This document shows positions 23,363 through 36,958 of a stretch of 64,000 bases of DNA, piece after piece; the first letter of the stretch is position 1, and the number at the start of each line of letters is the position of its first letter. Below the pieces are notes generated by a model that saw nothing but the letters and a program-made list of their open reading frames with translations, had not been told where the DNA came from and did no database searches. This DNA is from Mesocentrotus franciscanus (lineage: Eukaryota; Echinodermata; Echinoidea; Camarodonta; Strongylocentrotidae), in contig CP137671.1 of NCBI GenBank assembly GCA_037976565.1, positions 27,475,813 through 27,539,812 of the forward strand. The letters run 5' to 3'. The position numbers and the translations under genes were made by a program.

Positions 23363-23771
23363 GTAGGTGACCAATAAACGTCATTAAAAAATAATAATAT
23401 CATGCTTTTCAGATTTCGAATGCCATAGATTAACACGGGAAAGCAGGGATTTTAATAATGATCACGGTTGCGTAAAATGTGACTTGTATGGAATTTGAGG
23501 ACATGGTACAATAGAGGCTGAAAAGCCAAGGAGACAACATTACAAAAATTGAATGTGCGAACATTACAGTGAATGTGGACATGATTTCTATGAGATATAC
23601 AAATAGGGTATTGAAATTGCCCTTGAGTTGAATTCTCAAAAGTCTGCGCGATCGTATTGAGCTTGTTATTATTAATATGGAAGTTGGAGTCTAGCTCATG
23701 CACAAGCTTGTGCGATCATATATTATTTTGTACACCATTCATCGATTCCACCTATATGTTTTTTTTCGTCT

Positions 23772-24003
23772 TGTAGAGATGTCTTAGTCGAATGGTTTAA
23801 ACACTGGACTGGATCGAGATGCGAGGGTCATTGGTTTGATCCCGGCACGTTACCTTATTGCCCTTAAGCAACTAAGGTTCTGTAAAATTTAATGGTGCCT
23901 GGTCGAATGACCACACCCATTCCCCCGGGAGTGGAAGGTGTACAATATCATATGCGGCGGATTAGAAATTGAATCGAGTGACCGCAGTAATAATAAATAT
24001 AAT
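23772..24003 (+). mobile_element. tRNA-derived SINE (family 2)
   Basis: A tRNA-like head with TAGTCGAATGG (A-box region) and GGTTTGATCCC at 23833-23843 (B-box), followed by CGGCACGTTACC and a body unlike family 1. It lies in the presumed first tubulin intron and runs into an ATT-rich tract at about 24030-24160. The head is too diverged to be a functional tRNA gene. Confidence 0.65.
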
Positions 24004-24029
24004 TTCACGTGCTTAGTGCTAATTGTAAT

Positions 24030-24160
24030 TGTTAATAATTATCATTATTATCTTTATCATTATTATCATCATCATTATTATTGATATCATAATTATCATT
24101 ATTATTTCTAATATCATCATTATCATTATTATTGTTATTATTATTATTAATATCATTACT
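24030..24160. repeat. (ATT/ATC)n tract
   Basis: Low-complexity ATT/ATC repeats just upstream of the tubulin acceptor TTTTTGTTGCCAG at 24183. Long Ile-rich frames across it are artefacts. Confidence 0.9.
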
Positions 24161-24183
24161 TTGTCATCCGTTTTTGTTGCCAG

Positions 24184-25846
<1,663 letters not shown>

Positions 25847-26356
25847 CATTAAACAGATCTTTCTCTCTCTCATAGTTTCCTGAGATAATTGTGAAAAGTT
25901 TGAGGAATTGTAGATTTAAAAAAAATTACTGTTAGATCTAGACATAAATATGGACACTTGGCAGTACTGTAGTATGGCTTTAAAATCATTTAGTAATTAC
26001 TGATTTGCTTGTAATGGTTTCTGTTAGATATATTTATATTATTTATCTTTAGTAGTTAATAATTTTTTTAACAATACTGAAGCAATACACACACTGACAA
26101 CTCATGACCTATTAGTACAAGTTTTTTTACATATCCCATCACATTTTTTCACGTGGTCTGCTGTATAAAACGTTTATTACAGTAAAATAGAATAGCATTT
26201 GTCACCGAATCCAAATTATCCAATGAGTATCTTCTGCTATATCTAGCATTTGATGCTTATATAAATCGCGCATGGATTGTGATCCAAGTCGATTCTTTTA
26301 AAGTGCAATACATTGAATAACAAACAAACAAACAAAACACGTATTGTGTGCACCTA
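25847..26356. other. Tubulin 3' flank
   Basis: AT-rich, no gene seen. An ATTAAA lies immediately after the stop codon (25848) but is too close to serve as the usual poly(A) signal. No other clear signal was found before the MITE at 26357. Confidence 0.4.
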
Positions 26357-26566
26357 CGAATAAATGTATCTCAATAGTCAGAATCCAGATTGCATACCGG
26401 TACATTAGTTGTTGCTAGGTAGGACAAACATTATGGCTTGCCCTACCTAACAACACTGCAACTTGCATTCTGACTATTGAAATACAATTTGTAACAGGTG
26501 AAAGAAATAATTCGTATCGAGGCACTTAAGTATAAATTTTGTTACATTACGAAAATTGCCTATTGA
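26357..26566. mobile_element. Palindromic MITE (family A), left arm truncated
   Basis: Begins within the left arm (CGAATAAATGTATCTCAATAGTCAGAAT), keeps the centre GTTGCTAGGTAGGACA..TTGCCCTACCTAACAAC and the full right arm to TTACATTACGAAAATTGCC. The right arm is the complement of the left arms of the copies at 33066 and 54957. Confidence 0.8.
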
Positions 26567-26708
26567 GCTGAATCACTCTACCCATATATCTTATAAAATA
26601 AAGCTCGGAGATAGCCGTTGCGAGTAACTATATCTTCTTAAAGGTACTGTGTCCCTTTTGCAGGCCAAAAAATGAAAACGTTAAATTCCAACGGCATTTG
26701 AAAGACAA

Positions 26709-26767
26709 TAGGGGCTTTTCGTTTATGTGGACGAGAACGTTTCGTCCACACAAACGAAAAGCCCCTA
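26709..26767. repeat. 26-bp hairpin with one mismatch
   Basis: Arms 26709-26734 and 26742-26767 (TAGGGGCTTTTCGTTT..GTGGACGA) pair with one mismatch around a 7-nt loop. It may be the deleted remnant of a foldback element; no longer flanking arms are visible. Confidence 0.85.
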
Positions 26768-26970
26768 ATACTAATTTGGAACTTCCTCAAAACAAAAGGG
26801 CTTGAAAAATGGCTTTTGTGGGAAAATAACGAGTTGTCGAATCGACTTAAGGATTGCAATCACCTAAGTAATAGTCTGATTTTCAGACCTTTACCGAATG
26901 GTCGTACGTTTTGTGCTGCACAAATATTCAATCAGTTTAATTTTGGCCATTACAAGTAGTGGGTTATTGA

Positions 26971-28585
26971 CAGGGGCGGCCGAGCAACTTCCAAAGTGGG
27001 GGGGCACCAAGAAAAAAGGGCACTTTCTGGAAAAAAGGGCACCTACAACGGGAAATCTCAAGGCGAAAATATACAATTTTTTAGACATTGGTATATACCC
27101 CTACATTGTGATTACATTATCAGGGATGATTTCAATATTAATTTTGTTTCACTTTATACACCATACAAGATATTGCTTAAGCATCATGCTTTGCAGTTGG
27201 GCGTGATGGTCTGACAATTTATTTGCGAGCGAGTGAAACGAGCGAGGAAAATGTTAAGATTTGTGAGGTCGCAGTGCGAAAAATTACATCTTATAAAGAG
27301 GAAAAAACCCAATCCTGATGGGGTTATAAGCACATTCTCATAACAGAAGAATGAAAAGACCTTTGATAAGTAACATGGGTATATCATTTATAGATGCGTG
27401 CGAGCGTAGCGAGCGAGTTCTGGGAAATTGCTCTTAGTCGCTTGAAATTAGGGGCGCGTTTAATGATGAGAGGAAAAGGGGACACTTATCAAAAAGAAAT
27501 GGAGCATGTGTCAAAGTACAAAGAGTATTAAAATTATCAGAGGTGAAAATGGGGCACTTCTTACACCCTCAAAAAGGGGCACTCACCAGGGATGAAAAAG
27601 TCAGTCATGAGAATAGGGAATGGGCATTTGCCGACGGAATAGGGGCCCCATCAGACCTTGATAGGGGCATTTATAAGAGGTGAAAGGGGCATTTATGAAA
27701 AGGGAAAGGTCCGTTATTAGAAACGAAAAGGGGCACGTATCATTGGTAAAAGGAAATTATCAGAGGTGAAAAGAGGCACTTATCGCACCTGAAAAGGGGC
27801 AATGACCAGATATAAAAAGGGGCACTTATGTGAATGAAAAGGGGGCACTTATAATAAAGGAAAATGTGCATTAGTTGAAAGAAAATGAAAAGAAAATTTA
27901 TCGGAGGTGAAGGGGCACTTATCTGAAGTGAAAAGGAGTAACTTCTCGTACCTGAAAAGGGTCATTTATCAGAGAAGAGGCACTTATGAGAAGGAGAGGG
28001 CTCTTTTAATGGGGCACTTATCATTAGGAAAAGGGGCACTTATTAGAAAGGAAACGGGGCACATGTGAAAATATAAGGTGCGCTTATCCGAGTTAAAATG
28101 GGGGTAGTTTTCAAAAGGGGAAGGGGCACTTATTTCAAAGGAAAAGGGGCACTTGTCAAGGTAAAAGAGGCACTTCTCAGATTTGAATAGGGCAATTATC
28201 AGAGGTGAAGGGGGTACTTATCAAAAGTGAAAAAAGGCACTTCTCGTACCTGAAATAGGCACTTACTAGAGATTAAAAGGGCACTTATGAGAATGGAAAA
28301 ATGGACACTATGTCTTATTGCAAAGAAAAATGGGAACTTGTCGAAGAAAAAGGGGCACGTGTCCAAATAAAAGGGGCACTTATCAGAGTTGAAAAGGGGA
28401 AGGGGCACTTTTACAAATTAATAGGGGCACTTGTCAAAGTGAAAGGGGCACTATTCCTATGTAAAAAGGGGCACTTCTTATAAAATTAAAGGGGCACTTT
28501 TCCTATGTAAAAAGGGGCACTTTTCAGGTGCTTGAAAAAGTGGGAGGGCACTGTGCCCCCCTGCCCCCCGGGAGGGCCGCCTCTG
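26971..28585. mobile_element. hAT-like non-autonomous transposon with internal GGGGCACTT array
   Basis: The element starts CAGGGGCGGCC at 26971 and ends GGCCGCCTCTG at 28585, an 11-bp terminal inverted repeat with one mismatch. Both sides carry the perfect 8-bp direct repeat GTTATTGA (26963-26970 and 28586-28593). An 8-bp duplication with CAGGGGCGG-type ends is typical of hAT elements. From about 27475 to 28550 the interior is a degenerate array of about 30 units around AAAGGGGCACTTATCAGA, spaced mostly 20-40 nt. A GCGTGCGAGCGTAGCGAGCGAG motif lies near 27395. No transposase frame is visible. Confidence 0.8.
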
Positions 28586-28593
28586 GTTATTGA

Positions 28594-29657
28594 TGTAGAC
28601 AAATGCTTATGTATCTGTTACAGCTCATTTTATATATGTTTTACCAAAGAAAAAAGATGTCAGTCAGTCACTCAATAGTGTCTGACAGTGAAGTCTAGAA
28701 GGTAAACGATTTCCTTGCATAATTTGAATACTAGGACACTGCTAATGTTTAAATTTCACAGATAGGACACACAATAATGACATATTCATAATTCCTGCAA
28801 AGTTCTACAGAATTTGATATTGGCTGCAAAAGGGACATAGTGTCTTTAAAAGAGCTTTATTATATATATTTGAGTCCTCAGTAAAGAGAAAGGTTCAAAA
28901 AGTGTCACTTTAATGTGCCACTTCGGATCGAGATAGCACTTGTATACAAATGATCCCCAAATATCCATAGATCGTTTACACATGGAGACGTCTCACTTTG
29001 TGCATTTAAGAATAATCACTGCTAAAGTGATGGAGATACTTCATGAATACCTCTTGTTCAATAGTTTGCCTTCTCGAAAATCATACTTCCACCTGCGTAT
29101 CATAATGCACCGCCGGTGCATAAATGAATAATGATTACATAACTTCCTTAAACAAGTATCCAACAGTCATGTCGATGAGTTTTACAGTTTTTCAATTTTT
29201 TCATTTATTTATGTAGTTTTGTGTGGATGGTTTTTACCATGCCCATGGGAAGTGGTATGACTTTTATATGCCGAATTAAACAAAAATCTACCAAGAATTC
29301 TTACCTTAGCCTTTTAGTGAGTAAAAATTTGTTAAAACATCACAGAAAATCTGAAACACTGTCTGTTAATCTTCGCTTAATCTTCGAGTGAAAGTTTCAA
29401 TCATTTGGGAATCGCAGACAAAGAGCACTGTATGGCGTCCGTGCTCGCACGTAGACAATTTTAACACGCAAACCAATGGGGATCGCAGTAAACCAATGGG
29501 AATCGCAGGATAATGAGGATGTGAGGGTAGAAACTTTTAACTAGGCCCTGTGGGCTATTGCTATGCCCTGTGAGTTGGGCATGGCTTGAAATCACGACTC
29601 CAATTTCGACCAATCAGATGGCTAGATTTCTAAAGTGAGGTATATAATCTGTTATAA
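28594..29657. other. Intergenic, no feature recognised
   Basis: No gene or defined repeat seen. It ends where the tandem duplication containing the two P4HTM-like copies begins. Confidence 0.4.
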
Positions 29658-30189
29658 CTAACTGTGCAATCGTGAAAGCAAAATAGATTTTGCAACTATT
29701 TCATCTTCAGAACAAGTCGTCTGCCGCCCTCTATCTACGACATGCACAAAGTAGCATATTTATTTACCTTTTCTTTGTATTGAGGAAATGTAATGAATTT
29801 ACTCGTGACCAAATATTTATACGTAGGCTGTACCAATCTATGTTTACAAAAGTTGATCGTGATTTTGATAGTGTTTGCTATTAATGGTTAATTGTTGTTG
29901 TTAACAAAAGCTGATCACGGTTGAATAGCATTTGCTATTGTGAATATTAGACATAATTATTGCGTGTTCAATAAACCACAGACCTTCGTGTTCTAGACCA
30001 CAAAATATGCCACTTAGATGAGAAGATTGAAAGAGAAAACATAGGATATAAGGAAAGTGAAATGAAAAAGAAATAGACGAGAAAGAATTGAAATGGGAGA
30101 GGGGCAGAGAGAATGAAAGGGAAGAAGGGTAAAAGAGATATACATGTGGAATAAAAAGGAGATATCGAGAGGGTCGGAGGAGGTAAGGA

Positions 30190-30402
30190 GAGAGAGAGAT
30201 AGAGAGAAGGGGGTTGGGGGGAAGGAGAGAGATGAAACAAAAGGGAGGGAGAGAGAGAGAGAGAGAGACAAAGGGAGCTTTGGAGAGAGAGATAGAGGGA
30301 AAGAGAGAGAGAAAGATATATATATATGTAGAGAGAGAGAGAGAGAAAGAAATAGAGAGAGAGAGAGAGAGAGAAGGAAATAGAGAAAGAGAGGGGGGGG
30401 GG
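30190..30402. repeat. (GA)n-rich tract, copy A
   Basis: A GAGAGA-rich purine tract with a short TATATA interruption near 30316. The long Ser/Leu- or Arg/Glu-rich frames on both strands arise from it and are not genes. The counterpart is at 46236-46450. Confidence 0.95.
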
Positions 30403-30734
30403 TGGTGGTAACAAGGATTTGGAGTTAGGGAGCGTGAGAGGAGGGGGTGATAAAGACATCGGATTGTACTTGTAAACATTAATAAGCATTAAACATGTTG
30501 TATCATTGATAACTTACACAAATTGTGATTCGTATCAAAATGAATGAGATGTATGTACATTCTAAAGTTGAATGATGTCTAGTTTATTTGGAAGACGTTT
30601 CATGGAAATTCTTTGAACATTATTCTTTCGAAAAGCATTTTTAATAATTGTGTACATTATCATTATCACAGATAACCAATTTTGACAATTACAATGCCAC
30701 TGGATGGGCATCGCACTCGCTATTGCAGAGCACC

Positions 30735-31791
30735 TTTTGCAACCATATGGCATCATTTATGGCAAGCAAAATTATTTGCACAGATAGGATGCGATGGACA
30801 ACATTGGACAATGATAATGTGTTCCCTTTGGGTTTTTTATTCTTGAATGTGTGTAAATGGAGTATATATATATATATATATACACACAGACTGACGTAAT
30901 CGACCAGTAGAGCAAATCATAATATTCGCCTGTGTGATCTGAATACAGTCAAAACCATTTAGCCGTATCTTTAGAATCATCACAAAATCTCTAGCAAATG
31001 CATTAGAATAATATTTGTATTCATCATGTGCAAGAGGCGCTGCTATGTGGGGGAACATGAACAATTGTATGCACTCCAAGGCTGGGCGTCAGTACAGTCA
31101 AAGAGGTTTTTTCATCTCTATACACTTTCCGCATTGAGTGGTTAAATCATACTGCTAATCAATTTGACAAAATAGTTTGTGATTGATTGAATTGATTTTT
31201 TTAAAAATCATGTAAGTGCAGTATATGCAGAATATACGCGCTAACGAAACAGACTGATATAAAATGAAAACATCAAATATGAAAAAAATAAAATAAACGC
31301 CTGATCTTCTCGAAGAGGAATGAAATTAAAGTAAAAGACCAACCTACCATTATGAGAGGAGCTTGGAAAATTAAAGCAAAAGATTGATAAACAAAGCAAA
31401 TTCTTTCAATAGACCATTTTCATAATTATTATCAAATTCAATGCATAAATCTTTGTTAAGTGCCTCGTATTATTTTCAAATTATTTCATTCACCTGTTAC
31501 GAATAATTGTATTTCAACAGACAGAATGCGAATTGCCTTATCATGTTTTGCTAGGTATGCATAGGGTAAGCCATAATGTTTATTCTACATATAGCAACAA
31601 CTAATGTATGTAATTTGCATTCTGACTATTGAAATACATTTATTCGTAACAGGTGAATGAAATAATTGTGGTAACACATTACACATTATGATATTGTGGT
31701 AACACATTACCATTACCATTGTCCATCGCATCCTGTCAGTGCACATCAATTATTTTGCATTGCCATGAAGTACGGGGCCTGGGTTGCAAAA
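30735..31791. repeat. Large foldback: 65-70 bp inverted arms, copy A
   Basis: The arm 30735-30800 (TTTTGCAACC..ATGGCA..GCAAAATTA..GGATGCGATGGACA) is the imperfect complement of 31720-31791 (TGTCCATCGCATCCTGTC..TTTTGCATTGCCATGAAG..GGTTGCAAAA). About 0.9 kb lies between, including most of a palindromic MITE. It may be one large element with inverted ends, or two copies in opposite orientation. Confidence 0.65.
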
Positions 31792-31860
31792 AGTGCTTTT
31801 GCAACCAGGCACTTAACATAGAAAATGTTATATTGCTATATTCCATAATACGGGTTCGAC
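31408..31860. mobile_element. Palindromic MITE (family A) with nested insertion, copy A
   Basis: The left arm begins AATAGACCATTTTCATAATT. The centre and right arm run to GTAACAGGTGAATGAAATAATT at about 31671. The family sequence CGAGGCACTTAACA should follow, but instead about 130 nt intervene (a GTGGTAACACATTAC repeat and one arm of the large foldback) before AGGCACTTAACATAG resumes at about 31807. A second element therefore sits inside the MITE arm. Confidence 0.65.
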
Positions 31861-33065
31861 AGTGGTATTCGTCAACCTTGAGATTTAAGCATATCATCTG
31901 CTTAATATGATAAGGTATATTTTCTTATAATAAACATAGCGAGCCTTTGACATAATCCGGGGGTCAAGGTGTCAGGACCCCTTTTTATCTACAATAATTT
32001 TCTCTTTTCCTTTCTTGCATTTTTTCCCTTTCTTATCAGAATTTTGGTGAAATTGGACCCTTTTTAAAATACAAAATCCCTGATCGGGGGTGGAAACAGA
32101 ATGCAAATGTCACAGTTCTCAAAATATTTGTCATCATCATATATTTAGATTGAAATTCGCTCTATTGCTTTTGCCCTTCATTCTGAACCGCAATTAAAAA
32201 ACACTGAATACTGCTCCCGTGTGTGCATTTGCGCTTCAGAGTTCGCTCTTGTGAGACCACATTAAGCGCGTTACTGTTGGGGGAAACATCTGCAAAATGG
32301 CTTGCAACAACGTCGTAATTAGGACACCGTTGGTGTTATATTTCATAGCGGCTATTAACTTGGTTGCTGCGTCGTTTGCTGATGTCACCCTCGATTTCAT
32401 TGACGTTGGCGTGGTGACGGGAGATATTAGACATGACGGAGACGATGTCGCAGTCAAAGAGGATGCTTTACGTGACACGGTGGTCGAGGAGGAGGAGAAG
32501 GAGAGGTTGGCCTTACATAGGTTGGATCCCGTCGAGGTTGGTTTTAATATGTTTTAATATGTTTTCTTCTACAAGTACGCCGTAAAACGGGGGTGAATAA
32601 AACACTTCAGAGATAGCACATGGTTATAAATACCTCTTCACCACTCGATGGGAGGGGGCGTGTTTCATCATGTTCCCTGTAATTACACTATAATCTTACA
32701 ACGAGTGCATGGCAAGGAATAGGGTGGTTTTGGAGTTGAGTTTGCGGTATGACTAAGGTTTTTTCCCCTTCATATTCCAACTTCAATAACTTAGAAGCGT
32801 TTAAATAAATTCGGTTCAAATATGTATAGTGCTTTTTTTAGTAGTATATTTTTCGTACGTTGCAACTTGGCGTCATAATGATCATCTTTAATATAAATAA
32901 GTTATTAAATTGTCAAAATTGCACTGCTTTCTCAAATATTGTCAGGATTATGCACACACATATCCATTGATTATCTCCAACTGTTTGACAAGAAATAATA
33001 GCAAAGCTTTCTAGGTATCTCTACTTGGTTACCAATACCATGCTGAAATATGCCATTCATCTTTT

Positions 33066-33366
33066 AATAAGCTATTTTCGTAATGTAACCAAATTAAATG
33101 CATACGTCTTTGTGAATTGCCTCGATACGAATTATTTCATTCACCTGTTACGAATAATTGTTTCTCAATAATCATAATGCAAATTGCATGCATTATGTGT
33201 TGCTACATAGGTCAAACTTGATGAATTGCCCTACCTAACAGCACGTAATGTATGCAATTCGTATTCTGGCTATTTAGGTACATACATTTTTCGTAACAGG
33301 TGAATGGAATGATTTGAAAAGACGCACTTCACAAAGACGTATGCATTAAATTTGATTACAGAGATA
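33066..33366. mobile_element. Palindromic MITE (family A), full length, copy A intron 1
   Basis: About 300 bp in which the two halves are inverted copies. The left arm is GCTATTTTCGTAATGTAACC..GCATACGTCTTTGTGAA, the right arm ends CACAAAGACGTATGCATTAAATTTGATTACA. The centre has GTTGCTACATAGG. It sits just before exon 2. The counterpart is at 50443-50742. Confidence 0.85.
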
Positions 33367-35240
33367 CCGTCCATATACTCCTTTGATGTCTGTGTTTTAT
33401 CTATGTTGATGTACATGTATATAGGTTGGGTATCATACGAGAGGTAGAAGTTGCCCCTGGTAGAACAGTTCAGATGAAGACTGTAGCCACTAAACCTCCA
33501 GCATTTGGTAAGTTTGAACCAATGAAGATTACCATCTAAAGATGCCTGAAATCATCCTGTTTCTAAATGTATTATCTTCAAAATGCTATTTCCCCGTGAA
33601 ATTACAAACTGTCGAGGTTTCTAATTTTTGGTTTTTTATGAAATCGATGTTATTACATCAACATTTTTAATTCTTTTTAAATATATAACCAAATTTATAT
33701 CGTGGCACCTTTAGAGATGTCTTGTGGCACCCCAGGGTTCTGAAAGACACTGTACAAGATGGTCAAAATTTAAGGGGGCAGATTGACCAGGCCGGGAGGG
33801 GATATAATCCTTGCCCCTTTAGAGTGGGAAAATGTTGCGTTTTAGCGTGAAAAAAAAAACATACATACTCTCTGTCTCCTTTCCCGCACGTCTGCTATTT
33901 TCCACTTCTATCTCCCACTTCTATCTCCAGTTCTTTTTCTTCTCTACTGTACACTACATCAAGGACACAGATCTGATCACCCCAAAGCAAATTTCGATAA
34001 ATTGACAACAAATATACTAGGGAGATGTGAGTTTTTACAGGTAACTGTTATTGCTATACTGATGAATACCTTGTGAACTTTGTTAGTAGTGATCGGGCAG
34101 GCCCTATTGTGCCTTGACTAATCTTTAACAACTACTACTTAAAAAAAGTCCTTAACCATTAAAATGGTTTTGAACTTTATGTCGACCACATTAGCTCATT
34201 CTCTTGGTTGAAGTATTGAAATACTTACCCAGGAGTTTGCAGCGTATTTCAATATAATATGCAATGGTCGAATACATATTTTATAGCGCTCCTCCAACAG
34301 AAGTAGATCATGTATAGAGCTCCACAGATGTTCGTACATATTGATTTAGAATATGTCATACGCTGTGAGATAAATGTATACATTCAGTATCTGTGATTTC
34401 AACCTGGAAACATCTGCTATTAACACAATACCCAACCCTATTTTCCCAGCTTTATTATAATCACAGGCAAACCAAAATGCAATATCGGCAGAACTGTTTG
34501 TTTAATAACCCACATAGGCCTTTAGTATTTGCAAGCCCCAAACTTGACTTACAAATTTATTCGATAATATCAAGAAACACTGTTTTACGGGTGTTACTTC
34601 ATCAATTCAGAAGTTATTATTACTATTACTATTGTTATCATTATCATCAATATTATTATTGCTCTAACTATCACTTTTTAGAGCGTATATAAGTAAAGAG
34701 CTTGAAATTAACATCATATCTCAGCTGTGTTTGTTGGAAAAAAAGTAGAATTCACTCAACCAAGGACCCCAAATTTGACGTGTAGTGGTCTTTTACGACT
34801 TAAGTGAGAATGTTCATTTCCATTATACAATAATTAATAAGATATTTAAATAGAAGATCATTCAAGAAAAAAATAAATTGGTAACAAAGAAATCCATCGG
34901 TAGTCAAGAATCATAATATATATCAATCATAAAAACATACTTAATAGTATGCCTCTATATCAATATTAGCGATAAATGCAAACAAATGTCTTACTGGTGA
35001 AAGAAAATTATTAAAACATCAATTATAAAGGGTTGGTTAATTGCACGAAGGTGTCACTGTCAGGCAGTATTATTCCAGACAATTTATGAATAGAGGAACG
35101 AATAAATGAATAAATGAATATGTGAATTTAATATGACGGAAGATATCAAGATTTTTTTGAAATAGGGATTGATTTAACATGACAATAAACCCCCAACACA
35201 CACAATCAAACACACGCTCACACCCTTATATAAACCTATA

Positions 35241-35406
35241 TCACGCCACACAATCCTCCACAGAGAATCTTTTTGGATATCAAAACTTAAAACCCTACAC
35301 CCAGATGGGATCAATGCTGATTGTGTCACGCCACACAATCCTCCACAGAGAATCTTTTTGGATATCAAAACTTAAAACCCTACACCCAGATGGGATCAAT
35401 GCTGAT
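35241..35406. repeat. Perfect 81-bp tandem duplication (period 85)
   Basis: The unit starting TCACGCCACACAATCCTCCA at 35241 is repeated exactly from 35326 to 35406. Found in copy A only; the related region of copy B (near 52.9 kb) lacks it. Confidence 0.95.
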
Positions 35407-36488
35407 CAATAAGGCAATTAACACACCGACATATCAGATGCACTTTTGTTCACATTATTTAAAAAAACTGCCTCAACGCGGTGTATTCGATCTTAATTTT
35501 ATTTTTATTTTATTTTATTTTATTTTATTTTATTGTTAGTCTTTGATTCTCACGTTTTATCCTTGCATTTGTTATACAATGTAGGGCCAATTGGACTGCG
35601 TACACTCCAATGCATTTGAATGAAGCCTTCTATCCCCCTCCCTCTCCCCTCCCTAGACACAGGTCATGACACCGGCGGTGTCATAGATCAGTAACATCCG
35701 TGTCACAGGTCAGTAATCCACACTTGACCGCACTTCCCTTATTACTCGTACACATACATCACATCAACTGAATAAACACACACGACAGCCCAACACACAA
35801 GCAAGGTAAAACATTTTGAAATTGCATAATTATTTCTAAGTTTATTCCGAAGTATTTCTCGTACTAATTTTTTGCTATGTTCATGATGCTTGACTATATG
35901 ATTGAGTGATATTAAGTTTTTATGCCATGTATATCTGTTCATACAATGTATTTGTTTCTGTATATGTTTGCACTTCAGAACCTGAAGAAGGCCTCACAAG
36001 CCGAAAGCTCGTAATAAAATTGTAAAGTACAGCTACGTCTCACGTTCCTAGACCATTTTTTCTTCACGCCTACATATTCTGGAACACCCGTTGTCATGTC
36101 AGAGTTGAGAATTCTCGCACTTTTATATATATATATATATATACTTTGTTCAATAAAACTGTATAAATTGGCACTTTAAATACATAAATATGAGAAAATA
36201 ACATTCAAGTACAATCGCATTTAAACATAATTATAAGGTACATATAGGACTTCACAGGACCAAAAACCATATATCAACTGACATCAACGTATTTTTCAGA
36301 ACAATTAAGAATGAAGTTTAACTTGAAAATCATGTAAAAAATGATTGCATGATTGCATGCATACTCTAAAACCGATCTAATGCATGCCACATAGTATCTG
36401 CACATATCAATCTGAGTTGACCCTGCCCTTCGTAATTGAACAAGAAGGTACAAGCATTTGCTGCTTTAGTGTACGTTTCCTTCAGTTC

Positions 36489-36786
36489 GGGGGGTAGTGA
36501 GCAAAAAAAAAAAATTTGGCACCCGAAAATTTTTTTCCCTCCGGGAAGGGTAATTTTTTTTTCCACCACCACCCCCCCCTTGGGCGCCAGGGGTAGTGAG
36601 CAAAATTTTTTTTTTGGCACCCGAAAATCTTTTTTCCCCTCCGGGAAGGGTGATTTTTTTTTCCACCGCCACCCCTTGGGCGCCAGGAGGGGCCCAACTT
36701 TTTTTTTCAAAAAAAGGGTGTTTTTACCTCTTTTTTTTCTAGGGGAGGGGGCCCGGGCCCCCCGGGCCCCCCCGGATCCGCCACTG
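36489..36786. mobile_element. Transposon end replacing the 5' half of P4HTM copy A exon 3
   Basis: Two tandem units of about 99 bp (GGGTAGTGAGCAAA..GGCACCCGAAAAT..CCTCCGGGAAGGGT..GGGCGCCAG) are followed by a GC-rich run and the terminus GGATCCGCCACTG at 36786. The complement, CAGTGGCGGATCC, looks like a DNA-transposon end. Intact exon 3 sequence (GTATACAACGAAGCGG) resumes within 1-2 nt. I did not find the matching other end upstream, so the insertion was probably accompanied by a deletion. Confidence 0.6.
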
Positions 36787-36958
36787 GGTATACAACGAAG
36801 CGGAATGGACCCAGACGTTTAACCACTTCGATCTCAACGAGGATGGGACGATAGATTACAAGGAGCTGCATAAGTGCCTGCCTGTACTCAAGGATCGTGA
36901 CGTGGAGCTGAGCCTGGCTCAAGTTTTAAGGTAACTTATTTTTTAAAACGAATAACAC

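Noticed and set aside
27480..28550. CRISPR-like array
   Set aside because: Unit sequence and spacing are both irregular, it lies inside a transposon with target duplications, and the DNA is eukaryotic.
29901..30489. Long Ser/Leu-rich frames on the minus strand (up to 192 residues)
   Set aside because: They are translations of the GA/CT-rich repeat; two overlapping frames are open at once, as expected for simple sequence.
35980..36045. Hammerhead-ribozyme-like core CTGAAGA..GGC..GCC..GAAA, as found at ends of some retroelements
   Set aside because: A short stem II and a possible 4-bp stem III (AGCT/AGCT) can be drawn, but the sequence after the would-be cleavage site does not pair with the bases before CTGAAGA, so stem I is missing.
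36366..36822. Overlapping frames of 114-128 residues on both strands near the transposon end
   Set aside because: They are created by A/T homopolymers and two tandem 99-bp units, with no domain features.
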